A stretch of DNA of 35,491 nt from a virus, in IMG/VR virus record IMGVR_UViG_3300008516_000251, positions 1 to 35,491 of that record. One strand, given 5' to 3'. The translations under genes and the position numbers were made by a program. The notes under the pieces are model-generated. The model ran no database searches, was not told the DNA's origin, and saw only the letters and a program-made list of their open reading frames with translations. Shown in pieces: positions 1 to 10,800 of the stretch. The first letter of the stretch is position 1, and each line of letters starts with the position of its first letter.

Positions 1-1234
1 CTCTTGATATTGGCGGTGCTGCCATCCTGCCTTGAGTCATCGCTGGAGCGACTGGGGCTGCGGGCGTCGGAGGAAGAGCCGTAGCGGTCGGTGGCATAGC
101 CATTCGTGCTGGAGTTGGTCCCGTGACTGGAGCAGTCATAGGGGAAACTGGTTGCGTAGCCATTTGAGTAGCCGAAGGAGTGGCAGTCAAAGGAGCGGTC
201 ATAGGAGCAACATTTTGTTTCGCGCTAATATCTGAACTTACAAACATATTAGAACCAACTGGTTCGGACATATAAAGATCAGCGGCAATAGGCAGATCCA
301 CATAACTAGGTCCAGATAATTTGCTGATATTAGTTTTTCCTCTAATGTCGGAACCAGCAGATTCAGCCGCAGCAACAGCACCAACAGACTGAATGCCAGA
401 ACTAATCAGTCCCATCCAAGCAGCATTTTCTTGTTGGCTCATTTGATCCTTGTGCTGTAGATGCTTGTTCTGGATTTCCGCTATCAACCTTTGATAATCC
501 ATTCTGGCTCTTCGTTCTGCTTCCTTATCACTCAAACCAAGAGCGAGATATTTGGCAAAGACCTCTTTTTTAACGCGTTCCCAATCTGCTTTCATACCCC
601 ACCATTGCTGTTCTGCTTGCTGTTGTTTAAGAGCATCGCCTCTCATTCCAGAAGCGGCAGCGAAGTATGCTTTCTCGGCAGCCAAGCGTTCTTTGGTTTC
701 GGCTTCGGCTATCTTGCCAGAAATCATCTGACCCGCTTGAGAAGTTTGCATTAAAGCGGTTCGTGAGGCGGCAGGGCCTCTACGACCGCTTCTTGCGGTT
801 GAGAGAATCTGTCTTTGCGTTGCCTCTCGTTCTCGCTGCCCAACCTGACGAGCAACAGAGTCTTCGCCAGACGCTCTACGACGAAGCATACCGAGACCCA
901 TACGCTGTTCTCCTGTCGCCTCTCCACCTAGACCTCGCGCATGCTGGATAGGTTTGCTGACTGGTGCTTGCATACCAGTCCCATATTGGACATACAGCGG
1001 TGGAGGTCCCCAAATATCCGATGATTTTTGACCCCCAGTTACTGGACTCATCCAGCCATAGCCAGATGGCATCATCGGGGCATCATCACTATCGTCGCCA
1101 CCTCCGAATAACCAACCGCCGAGGGCACCAAGACCTCCTCCTATCACTGTTCCTGCTGGGCCAAATACAGAGCCGACGCCCGCTCCTACTGCTGCGCCAG
1201 TTCCGACATCTTTGCCTGATCCGCCTCCTACCAT
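1..1234 (-). CDS. S74-chaperone virion protein, 5' part (gene continues at 35491)
   Basis: This is the N-terminal 411 codons of a gene that leaves the window at position 1 with one base of the next codon. It starts at ATG 1234 behind a strong GGAGGAAA ribosome site. Residues about 10-45 form a glycine/alanine zipper (AAVGAGVGSVFGPAG...), typical of membrane-interacting virion proteins. The middle is a charged helical region. Two motifs resembling the start of the phage intramolecular chaperone (peptidase S74) domain follow: SDIRGKTNI at about residue 295 and SDISAKQNV at about 334. After these comes a linker of about 70 residues rich in Pro, Thr, Ala and Met. Joined to the fragment at 35061-35491 the frame stays open and gives about 554 residues. 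I infer a tail or internal virion protein assembled with the help of its C-terminal chaperone. The exact role is unknown. Confidence 0.75.
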   Translation of the reverse strand, partial: MVGGGSGKDVGTGAAVGAGVGSVFGPAGTVIGGGLGALGGWLFGGGDDSDDAPMMPSGYGWMSPVTGGQKSSDIWGPPPLYVQYGTGMQAPVSKPIQHARGLGGEATGEQRMGLGMLRRRASGEDSVARQVGQREREATQRQILSTARSGRRGPAASRTALMQTSQAGQMISGKIAEAETKERLAAEKAYFAAASGMRGDALKQQQAEQQWWGMKADWERVKKEVFAKYLALGLSDKEAERRARMDYQRLIAEIQNKHLQHKDQMSQQENAAWMGLISSGIQSVGAVAAAESAGSDIRGKTNISKLSGPSYVDLPIAADLYMSEPVGSNMFVSSDISAKQNVAPMTAPLTATPSATQMATQPVSPMTAPVTGPTPARMAMPPTATALPPTPAAPVAPAMTQGRMAAPPISR

Positions 1235-1249
1235 TGTAGTTTCCTCCGT

Positions 1250-4200
1250 TTAAGTAACTCTATTGTTGCCAATACGATATGGGCCTTCTTTTTTGCCGAC
1301 CTCAAAAGCAATTCCAGCAATCTCGAATGAGGCACCAGTGCTTGTTCTGGGCGACTCGGATATGCTGATTCTTACGCTAGTTATTTTCTGTCTCGAACAT
1401 GGAACTTCCAAAACATATGCCTGATCAACATAACTTGCGTCGAGACCCTCGCCATAGTACTCCGAGGCATCAAATGCCGTCAGATCTGTGGAGTCGTATG
1501 TGTTTACATCTGTCCAATATGGGTCGAAGTTGTAACCGACTTTCACCAGAAGTTTGTGCGTGCTTATGTTTTGAGCCACTATCAAGATGCGTTTTAATCT
1601 GGCAAATCCTGCTATCCCAGCAAAAGAATACCAGCCAGTTTCAATCGCCAATTCTGGGCTATATCCGTCAACGCCATCGACATACCCAGTATTTTGATAA
1701 TGGACACTTCCATCATCTTTTTTGAGAATATATGAATCACTATCTTGTCGCCACATTATATCGGTTCCTTGGTGTTGGCTCCAAGTGCTCCACATACCAT
1801 AGTGCCAATCGAAAACAAGAGAATATCCGTCTGCCAAATTAGACAGCCAAAGAACCTGATCATTCTCTGGCATAACAACACCAGATGTCAACCAATCGCC
1901 ACTGTGCCAGTTCTGAACTGGGTCACCAAATGCGCTAATCTGTAGTTTTCTATTTATCAAATAGAAATTCTCATCAGAGGCAGCAAATACAACTCCTTGC
2001 GGAGTTTGCAGGATGAGTTTAGGATTACTACAACCAACAGTATTAGACAATAAACTAGGATCATAGTAGTTGTTTCCAGTCCCAAGATTATCATAGCCAA
2101 GCCCATAAGTCATATAGATGCTATTCTCTTTAAATATCAGCAGTCTGTCTTGAAACTCTTCTAATGCATATATTCTGCCACCGTCGGCATTACACTCAAG
2201 AGTTAAATAATCAGAATGCTCAATGCCAAAACCCTTATCAATCGGCTTTGAATATCTTATTAAAACTCCTGGCCTTCTTTCATCAACCACAAAATGCCTA
2301 TTTTGGTATAGTTCATGAACTCTAAACTGCGGCGGCTGAATGTTTTCTAAAATGCCTCCAGTAGTATAAAGTGCTTCCTGTTCTGCCAAGTCAACATCAG
2401 AGATGCTATCTACTATAGAATCTGCCCGTGCTGTGCTATCGTTTCTTGAAGTCACACACCTATACCAAATGGTGCCATTGCCTGTCGTTCTGTATATGAC
2501 TATCGCAACGCTTGATCGTTTGGTAAAAGTCAGCGTCGGCACACTTATCAGAGTTTTTGTGTTTCCAGCAGATGTGGCGATGGTCACCGCTGGAGATGGA
2601 CTAGATTGATGTCTGTTATCTTTTCTATCAGTCCACTCATATACGGCAACATAAGAATATGTTTTATCAGCAGTTAAGTTTCCAGCCCCATTAAGCGCCA
2701 CAACTAATTTGTGCGGATAAGTTAAGAATCCTTGTTCATATGTTTCTTGACCGTCAAACTCCCAAGGCATAGAGCCAGGGAAAATCAGCACATCTTCGGT
2801 CTCTACTGTCTTAACATTTGATGTAGCGGTTGCGATTAGCACTCTGTCTTGTGCTACATATTCCGCCTGATTATCGTAAATAGATTCTGCCTTCAACGCG
2901 CCAACCATCGCACTCCAGTCAGTAATGGCAGCAGAGCCAGTTACAAAAGATGCTGGGTTTTGATAATGAGCACCATTAACAAGAAACTTACCAAACAGTT
3001 GAGACGACTTTTCTATAATGATATAAGTCCATTGAGATGAGATGTCAACGCCAGCGTGACCATTGTGTGGCAATAGTATTATGAAATCGTTTGTTCCGTC
3101 TGTCCACGGCTTACCATAAATCTGTGCGCCCATCTTAAGATCGATTGTAGAACCACCCGCACTACCTGTTCCGCCAGAATCCTCAAACGAGTTATATTGA
3201 ACCTCTCTGTCCCAAGCAGGAGAGTTTTGTGATTGATCTTCCAAAGTCCAGTAAACATACGCGTTTGTGGCGTCATGTGCCGCACCAGTCATATTGACAA
3301 TGACATAACTAGCAACTCCAACAGTCCACACCGTATCTTCGGTGACTGTCAAATTACACTGCTCATCAAAGCCAAGAGCATAAATAATACGAGTTGCCGC
3401 ACCAGACTCTTCGTAAGTTAACAGAACTCCCTTGTCATCATCCCACTGAAAACAGGCCACCAATTGCGGAGAGGTTGAGGCAGCCAGTGCCTCGTCATAA
3501 TAGGCAGCCACTGCTGATGTGGTTTTAAAACAAATAACCGCTGGAACATCGTTTCCATTATTGACTATATATGAGATGGCAATAGTTCTGTTTGAGCCAC
3601 CAATATAACAGGCGTCCAGGACATCGCGGAAACCTGCTGCAGCGACTCTAATTGAGCCGTTAAGAGAGTTTAATGTGACAGCAGCACCTATTGCTCCAGT
3701 TGTGGTGTTTATTGAGCGATATACAACATGTTTGGTAGAGTCATCAATGTAAATTAAAAATAGCCCGTTACTCCCAGTAGCGATTACTCTTGGGGTGCAG
3801 TCAGAATCTCCATCCAGATCTTCATTATCAAGCGGTCTATCAGTCGCAGACGCCCAAGTTCTGGCATAGATGCCAGAGCCGCCAGCCACCTCATCAGCCC
3901 TATATGCTGACGCAAAGACCTCGTCGCTCAAAGCAACTTCAACAGTTGTGGTTGTAACATCAGCCCTAGCATAGAATGGCTCATTGAATACTGTAGAGTA
4001 ACCGATATAGTCAACTACATCAAAATCAGAGCCATCATATACTTTAACCTGGAATGTATTCCCATGTAGAACGGGGATATCATCATACGAGGATAACCAC
4101 TCTTCACTGTGGGCTGCTATTTCTGTAGTTCCGTGTCTTTTACTAATTACTCCAGCCTTTTCGTAGATACCATCCTCTACGCGAGTTAGCCCCTTTGGCC

Positions 4201-4273
4201 CAAGTTTTGGGTCGGTATCTGTATCTAGTCCACTTGCCAAAGATGCTGGAACTAAAGATTTTGTAATCGCCAT
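1250..4273 (-). CDS. Tail nozzle-like (stabilisation) protein, 1007 aa
   Basis: Large beta-rich protein. Residues about 670-790 match the pattern of short-tailed phage nozzle/tail-tube B-type proteins: a RYSKP segment, then a block of the form ALEEFQDRLLIFKENSIYM, then NTVGCSNPKLILQTPQGVVF and a propeller-like VFDWHYGMWSTW stretch. In podoviruses such proteins form the distal nozzle below the adaptor ring, through which DNA leaves. Its place in the tail block next to the adaptor and a fibre fits. The start ATG has GGAG upstream, and the gene lies 15 nt after the fibre gene and 15 nt before the S74 gene. It contains two Asp-Gly-Tyr tripeptides. The fold assignment is by motif resemblance only. 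A generic tail beta-propeller protein is the alternative. Confidence 0.6.
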   Translation of the reverse strand: MAITKSLVPASLASGLDTDTDPKLGPKGLTRVEDGIYEKAGVISKRHGTTEIAAHSEEWLSSYDDIPVLHGNTFQVKVYDGSDFDVVDYIGYSTVFNEPFYARADVTTTTVEVALSDEVFASAYRADEVAGGSGIYARTWASATDRPLDNEDLDGDSDCTPRVIATGSNGLFLIYIDDSTKHVVYRSINTTTGAIGAAVTLNSLNGSIRVAAAGFRDVLDACYIGGSNRTIAISYIVNNGNDVPAVICFKTTSAVAAYYDEALAASTSPQLVACFQWDDDKGVLLTYEESGAATRIIYALGFDEQCNLTVTEDTVWTVGVASYVIVNMTGAAHDATNAYVYWTLEDQSQNSPAWDREVQYNSFEDSGGTGSAGGSTIDLKMGAQIYGKPWTDGTNDFIILLPHNGHAGVDISSQWTYIIIEKSSQLFGKFLVNGAHYQNPASFVTGSAAITDWSAMVGALKAESIYDNQAEYVAQDRVLIATATSNVKTVETEDVLIFPGSMPWEFDGQETYEQGFLTYPHKLVVALNGAGNLTADKTYSYVAVYEWTDRKDNRHQSSPSPAVTIATSAGNTKTLISVPTLTFTKRSSVAIVIYRTTGNGTIWYRCVTSRNDSTARADSIVDSISDVDLAEQEALYTTGGILENIQPPQFRVHELYQNRHFVVDERRPGVLIRYSKPIDKGFGIEHSDYLTLECNADGGRIYALEEFQDRLLIFKENSIYMTYGLGYDNLGTGNNYYDPSLLSNTVGCSNPKLILQTPQGVVFAASDENFYLINRKLQISAFGDPVQNWHSGDWLTSGVVMPENDQVLWLSNLADGYSLVFDWHYGMWSTWSQHQGTDIMWRQDSDSYILKKDDGSVHYQNTGYVDGVDGYSPELAIETGWYSFAGIAGFARLKRILIVAQNISTHKLLVKVGYNFDPYWTDVNTYDSTDLTAFDASEYYGEGLDASYVDQAYVLEVPCSRQKITSVRISISESPRTSTGASFEIAGIAFEVGKKEGPYRIGNNRVT

Positions 4274-4288
4274 ATAATCAATTCTCCG

Positions 4289-7200
4289 TTAGTCGCCAAT
4301 TCTTTCTATATACACATGCGCACACGCCATATCAAATGTTGTGTCTGTTGTGTTCTTTCTGTATACAATTAAGTGTCCAGTATCGCTGGCGGCCATATAG
4401 TCTACCCACTCAAATGAGTTACCAGTATATGTGCCCGCTGTTATATAACCAGAGTGTGACGCATAGAATGTTCCGCCAGCAACGCTGGCTTGCGTCACAT
4501 TTTTCCACCTAATATAAAATCTGCCAGCGTCGTCCGTTGGCGATTTGAAAAGCGCTCCGAGCGATATGCGATATGTGCCAGCCACAGCAAATGTAAATGT
4601 TCCATCGGAAGCGACAGAAATATCTTTAGATCCCCTATCAGCCACGGAATTCTCAAAACTGAGCTGATAGGGCGTATTATCAGCAACTATACCAGTTGTT
4701 GTTCTTTCTAGTCTCTCGCTGTCTGTGGCGATATATGCTTGAGCATATGCGTCTAGATCTGGGGCAGCATAGCCGTCCAGATCGACACCAATTACCAGAC
4801 TTTCATCCCCACCAGGATCGTCAACAGATACATCTATCAGCCCGCCACCTATTATTTTTCCTTCAAGGTAGTCTACTGTAGAGTCATCTACAGAGACCAT
4901 CACTTGATATGAGTCTGCCCCTCCACCACCACCTCCTGGTATTGCCCAATTACCCTTACCATCTAAAAAGTGTGTCGCTATGTTATCAAGTTTTGGTAGT
5001 AAGCCGTGCTCTGAAGTTGTAGCATCTAAATCCGTATTATCGTCGGGAGTTGCCAGATCGTCTAACTTAATCGCGTCAGCACCACCGCTCTCGTGGCGTG
5101 TATTATGATTGTTAAATGTCGCCTGATCTACATACCCATCTTCGACCCAATCCATTGTAGCATATGCGTCTAGATCTTGGGCACCAGAAGGCACTGCCCA
5201 GTTTCCCTGTCCGTCGAGGAAATGAGTATCATCGTTATCTAGTTTTCTTAACAAGCCGTGCTTTGAAGTTGTAGCATTTAAATCTGTATTATCATCAGGA
5301 GTTGCCAAATCGTCTAACTTAATAGCGTCTCCGCCACCACTTTGATGGTCGGCAGCATGAGTTTTTGGAGGCTGATTGTCAGCCAACTCTCCGCTTAAAC
5401 CAGCAACAGAGATTTCATCTCCGCCACCATTCTCGTGAGACGAGGCATGGGCAATAGGAGCACCAGAAGGCACCGTCCAACCACCCTGGCCATCTAAATA
5501 ATGAGTAGCATCATTGTCTAGTTTTTTTAACAAGCCGTGCCTTGAAGTTGTAGAATCTAAATCTGTATTATCATCGGGGGTTCTTAAATCGTCTAGTTTT
5601 ATAGCATCTGAACCAGCAGCCTGATGATCTGCAGCATGATTAACGGGGTATTGCCTCTGGCCCAACAGACCAGTAAGACCAGTAACACTTATTTCATCAT
5701 GCCAACCACTTTCATGGGAAGTATGATGCTGCTTCGGATTCTGTTGATCGGCCAATAATCCGCTTAAATTGCTAACATTTATTTCATCGGCTCCTCCGTT
5801 TTCGTGTCTGCCACTATGATCGTTAAAATCTATCAACGGTGTATAGCCATCTGCCAACGGCCTTGTCCAGTTCCCTTCCCCATCTAAATAATGATCGCCA
5901 TCATTATCGAGTTTTGGTAGCAAACCATGTTCTGTAGTTGTAGAGTTTAAATCTGTATTATCATCGGGAGTATCTAGATCGTCTAGTTTTGGTTTTACCC
6001 AGTTGCCCTGCCCATTAAGATAACGACCAGGATTATTGTCCAATCTTCTCAACAGCCCGTGCTCTGAAGTTGTAGCATTTAAATCTGTATTATCATCGGG
6101 AGTTCTTAAATCGTCTAACTTTATAGTATCTCCACCACCCTGTTGATGATCTGCGGCATGATTAACGGGGTTTTGGTCATCGGCCAATAGGCCAGACAGA
6201 CCAGTTACCAAGATATCATCTCCGCCACCATTCTCGTGCCACAGATGATGTGGGCTTGGTGGTTGCCACTCGGCCAACTGACCAGACAAACCATCAACAG
6301 AGATTTCATCTGCTCCACCATTTTCGTGTCTGGCACTATGATTGTTAAAATCTGCCAACGGAGCATAGCCATCTTCAACCCAATCCATTGTGGCATATGC
6401 ATCTAGATCTGGAGTACCAGGGGGCTCTGACCAGTTTCCCTGTCCATCAAGATAGTGACTGTCATCATTATCGAGTTTCCTTAAAAGCCCATGTTCTGTA
6501 GTTGTAGAGTCTAAATCCGTATTATCATCGGGAGTTCTTAAATCGTCTAACTTTATAGTATCTCCGCCACCCTGTTGGTGATCTGCGGCGTGAGCATCCA
6601 TAGCGATTTGTAAATCCTCATCCGCAGCAGGATTTAGTGTAGAAACAGTTATTCTGTTGCCACCAACCACTTTATCTTCAAGCCAGTTTGGTGTACTATC
6701 ATCGGCAGAGATCATAGATTTGTATGATTGGATTGACGGCACAATGTTTGTAGCACTTACACTACCAATCCTATGAATGTGAAGGCCACCCACACTCGGA
6801 ATCCCCGCACCACCCACGGAGATATACATCACATTGTATGATGTCGGATAGTTATCTGGCGCGTTGCCCAAAAATCCATATGATATAACATCGGACACCT
6901 CTAAAAATACAACGACTGGGACCCCTCTTAAGTTAGCATTTCCCCAGGTGCTTTTTACCTTAAACTCTTCAAGCGGCACGCCATTTTTCATTACAGAAAC
7001 TTCTGAATGGCCTCCACCATATGGGACTATAGTGGCGAGTGCTCTTATAAACGCATTTGGCGCTATAACATAATAGCCGTCCATATCTATGGTTATGGTT
7101 CCATAACCTGTTGAAATTGGACCATGAACGCCATATCCTTCCCATGTCATTTCCCCAATAGGCACATCGGCGGAAGACACATATGTATTTTGTGGAATAT

Positions 7201-7849
7201 AACCATAATAGCCATCTCTGGTATATAGTGTAGCACTAGCGATGTATCCGTCATTTGGTGGAGGACAAGATGGCACACTAAACCTTACGGTTTCGACATT
7301 AGCAGCAGACAGTTTGGTGATACTAACGCCCGCTCCAGCGACCAATTTTGAATATAGATAGTTAGGCTCTATGTCGTGGGTACTAACTTTCACTATAAAT
7401 CTTGAGTCAGTATAGTCTAAAACTGACGCTGTGAACGGGAACATATTCCAGTTTAGGTCTGATCTCGGCATAAACATAGCCGATTGCCCAGCAGTTAGTG
7501 TTATGTATGGCGCACCATTTATTGTTTTATCGTCTGCCTGCGGATAAACGCCTACATATGAGTCCATATCATAGGCGTCTTCGTTTCTAATAATTATAGT
7601 TTTGCCCTGATCAGCAACCGTAATGTTCTGTAAAGTAACCTTTGCGATATTGCCATAGCCTGGCGTAAGAACATATACGCCGCCAGTTTTGGCAATAATA
7701 TCACCTATAACATTTGTTTGTGGCAAGCCAAACGGGATCTCCGTATTTCTGGAGACAACATCAATTGCCTGTCCTATACCATCGTTAAGATCAACGAGTT
7801 CTTCAACATCGGAGAGAACTCGTTTAATCCTAACCCTACGGTTGCTCAT
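4289..7849 (-). CDS. Tail fibre / receptor-binding protein with tandem fibre modules, 1186 aa
   Basis: ATG 7849 (MSNRRVRIKR) is preferred over an in-frame GTG four codons upstream, because AGGTGG lies in front of it and it follows the adaptor stop by two bases. Residues 1 to about 375 are beta-rich. At about 378-420 there is a linker module (DDST..WLEDKVVGG) common in phage fibres. Residues about 420-980 hold six copies of a KLDDL.TPDDNTDL...HGLL.KLDN...LDGQGNW unit interleaved with HENGGADEI.V.GLSG.LAD units. A second DDST..YLEGKIIGG linker follows at about 986. The last 140 residues look like a C1q/TNF-type jelly-roll head. It is likely a trimeric fibre that recognises the host surface. Seven Asp-Gly-Tyr tripeptides are present. 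Which receptor it binds cannot be read from the sequence. Confidence 0.8.
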   Translation of the reverse strand: MSNRRVRIKRVLSDVEELVDLNDGIGQAIDVVSRNTEIPFGLPQTNVIGDIIAKTGGVYVLTPGYGNIAKVTLQNITVADQGKTIIIRNEDAYDMDSYVGVYPQADDKTINGAPYITLTAGQSAMFMPRSDLNWNMFPFTASVLDYTDSRFIVKVSTHDIEPNYLYSKLVAGAGVSITKLSAANVETVRFSVPSCPPPNDGYIASATLYTRDGYYGYIPQNTYVSSADVPIGEMTWEGYGVHGPISTGYGTITIDMDGYYVIAPNAFIRALATIVPYGGGHSEVSVMKNGVPLEEFKVKSTWGNANLRGVPVVVFLEVSDVISYGFLGNAPDNYPTSYNVMYISVGGAGIPSVGGLHIHRIGSVSATNIVPSIQSYKSMISADDSTPNWLEDKVVGGNRITVSTLNPAADEDLQIAMDAHAADHQQGGGDTIKLDDLRTPDDNTDLDSTTTEHGLLRKLDNDDSHYLDGQGNWSEPPGTPDLDAYATMDWVEDGYAPLADFNNHSARHENGGADEISVDGLSGQLAEWQPPSPHHLWHENGGGDDILVTGLSGLLADDQNPVNHAADHQQGGGDTIKLDDLRTPDDNTDLNATTSEHGLLRRLDNNPGRYLNGQGNWVKPKLDDLDTPDDNTDLNSTTTEHGLLPKLDNDGDHYLDGEGNWTRPLADGYTPLIDFNDHSGRHENGGADEINVSNLSGLLADQQNPKQHHTSHESGWHDEISVTGLTGLLGQRQYPVNHAADHQAAGSDAIKLDDLRTPDDNTDLDSTTSRHGLLKKLDNDATHYLDGQGGWTVPSGAPIAHASSHENGGGDEISVAGLSGELADNQPPKTHAADHQSGGGDAIKLDDLATPDDNTDLNATTSKHGLLRKLDNDDTHFLDGQGNWAVPSGAQDLDAYATMDWVEDGYVDQATFNNHNTRHESGGADAIKLDDLATPDDNTDLDATTSEHGLLPKLDNIATHFLDGKGNWAIPGGGGGGADSYQVMVSVDDSTVDYLEGKIIGGGLIDVSVDDPGGDESLVIGVDLDGYAAPDLDAYAQAYIATDSERLERTTTGIVADNTPYQLSFENSVADRGSKDISVASDGTFTFAVAGTYRISLGALFKSPTDDAGRFYIRWKNVTQASVAGGTFYASHSGYITAGTYTGNSFEWVDYMAASDTGHLIVYRKNTTDTTFDMACAHVYIERIGD
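4910..6592 (-). repeat. Interleaved tandem modules inside tail fibre gene
   Basis: At least six copies of a TPDDNTDL/HGLL/GQGNW module, of roughly 45-50 residues each, alternate with HENGGADEI/GLSG modules. Copies differ at many silent and non-silent positions, so this is an old protein-level repeat and not a recent DNA amplification. Confidence 0.75.
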
Positions 7850-7851
7850 TA

Positions 7852-10800
7852 CTACCACCACCTATGTTTGGAGCCACGATAAACATCTACCACAGTTTTT
7901 GGTTTTCCTACATCTTGCTCGGCAGAGCGTGTGATCCTCTTCTCTACCTCTCGCAACTGCATCATGTAAGCAGAAGGATCTTCTTTCTTTAGCGCACATG
8001 CTTTGACTGCGGCTGAAAGTATAACATACTCCTGCCAATGGTTGACAAACCTAAATGTATCAGCAGGATCATCCATAGCCGTTGGCAGTGGTATATATTC
8101 CAATCTGACAGTATCTGACCAATTGGGGATCGGATGAAACTCAATATTCTGACCAAGCACAATATATCTGGTATTCCAATTATTGGTAACATATGAGTGA
8201 TCATAGCGTTCGTCATAATTGTAGCGCTCGATTATAGCATATCCGTCTGGGTTTGAACTGTCTCTAACAGCAACACCCTTTATCTTGTAGAAATCGCTAG
8301 GGAGACTATAGCCCTTTGTTCCAGAAACAATGCTAATGTCACCATAATTAATGAAATGTGAATCATCATGCATAATTACCAGATCATAGAAAGCGGCTAT
8401 CGAAGATTCAATCCACTCTGTTAACTGGGCATCGTTGAAGTCATCTCTTGCCCAATCACCTCTGTTTCTCACAGCAAACTGAAGATTGCGTAGGGTTTCA
8501 GAAGTTGGGGCAGTCAGTTGTTTCGAGATATCTCGTTTGTTGAGATATCTAACGAAACTCTCTTCAACCTCTTTCTTCTCCATCACGAATGCCGACGGAT
8601 CTTGTTTCATAGTAGTTGACAGTTTACCACAAACATCTGCCAGAATCCAACCATAGAAGAAAAAGTGTTGTCCATAGATGCCATCGTCCAAGTGATGTGA
8701 ATAATTTGGATCGCTTGTCGGTGTGTCTCCGAAAAATGCCGCCGAGTCAGAAAGCGTTTGATAGCCATCTGTAACTAATTGTGGTTTGCTCACATAGTCT
8801 AACTTGATGGTTCCTGACCAAGTTGGCGTCGGCTGGAGCCAAAGGCTCCTCGCCCCTTGTAGCGCATACCTTGTTGAATTCTCGTCAGAAACATATGAAA
8901 CATCATATCTTTCGTTCCAGTTAAAACTAGAAAGTGCTTGATATTCGTCTGCCAGCGCAGCATCGTATACAGCCACGCCAAGAAGTTTATAGAAATCGCG
9001 TGGCAGACTATATTCTCTATCTCCACTAGACACAGATATGATAGACTCTTTATAAAAATACGATGGATCATGAATGGTAATAAAATCGTGAAGATTCAAC
9101 ATAGAGGTGTTTATCATAGATGTGATTAGATCGTTCGTAATTTGATCTACTGACCACCCTCCGCGACCCCTAATAGCCTTACGCATACCACCTACGGTTT
9201 CAATGCTTCCATTCCAAGTAGTTGGTTTGGTACGATTTCTTTCAGCAAATGCTTTTATTCTTTCCTCACATCTCTGTTGTTGAGCCATAAAGACTTGAGG
9301 ATCTGTTTTCATAAAAGCCGCAGCCTTCTGCGCCACATCAAGCACAAGCCACTCGATCCAACGATTTGGAAAACTAACAGTATCGCTTGGATTCACCAAC
9401 AATTCTGGTGAGGCAATATACTCAAGTCTTGCTTGTAGACTACCATATGGGTTGGGAGTAATGTATATATAATCCCCTCTAATGGTAAATCGCCTGTCCG
9501 TTACGGCCTTCGTTGCGTCTGCGCTGGTTTTAAGAAACCTAGAAAACTCTTGCCAAGTACACTCTTCTATGGAATAATACCCATCTTGATAATCTGAAGA
9601 AGAATCGTAATTAACAGACATTCCAATCGCTTTATAGAAATCGGAAGGTAGGGCAAACTCTGCGCCACCTGTCATCGTAAAATAGTGAAATGATAAGAAA
9701 TGAGAGTCGTCATTTAGCGACATAACATCTACCAGCGCACCCATACTACCATTAACCCACTCTGTGAGTTGTGAATCTACAATATCAGTTCTTAACCAGC
9801 CACCACGATTCCTGACGGCCAACTGTATGTTTTCTAAAGTATCTACGGCTGAAGTGCGTTTTTGCTCATGTATATCTTGTACGGCGAAGTTGGCAATCCT
9901 ATTTTCCGCCTCTGATTTTAAAGCAACGAAAGCGGCAGGATCTTTGCCAAGTGAAACGCTGGTTTTTACACAAGTGTTTAGCACAATGTGCTCTTGCCAA
10001 TGATTAAAAGTATCGAAAGTATCAGTAGGATCAACTAAAGCCGTATATGTGGGGATATACTCAAGACGAACGACGGCTGTCCATGTGGGAGTCGGATGAA
10101 AGTGTATCTCGTCCCCACGGATATGATATCTGGTATTTGCTTTTGTGCCAGTATAGGTGTCATCATAACGCTCTGTCCAATTGAATTGCTTCATTGTGGC
10201 ATAGCCGTCAGTATATGAGGCGTCGTAGGCATCCGCTCCAACACACTTATAGAAACCTGCTGGGAGACTATAAGAGCGAGTTCCAGAAACGACAGAGATA
10301 TCTTCAAACTCGACAAAATGCGATGGATCTGATTTGGCGACCAGATCTCTCAATTCTGCTATGCTACTGTTAATTGACTCTGTGAGTTGAGAATCTGTTA
10401 CATCAGTCCTACGCCATCCTCCACGGTTTCTGATGGCGACTTGTAGATCTTCAAGCGTGCCAGATGTTGAACTGGTCTTTTGCTCGTGGATATCTACAAT
10501 ACCAAATGTAGAAATACGCTCTTCAGCCTTTTGTAACTGTGCTGCGTAAATCTGTGGGTCAGTGCCTTTAAAGGCACTGGCTTTCATACACACATCAAGC
10601 ATCAGCCATTCGTGCCAATGGTTAAATGTCTCAAAAGTGTCGGTAGGGCTAACTAGAGCCGTATATTTAGGAATATATTCAAGACGAACCACATCAATGT
10701 AATCTGGGGTAGGATGTAGATGGATTTGGTTTCCACGGATATGATATCTGGTATTAGCCTTTGTTACGGCATAGGTATCATCATAACGCTCTGTCCAATT

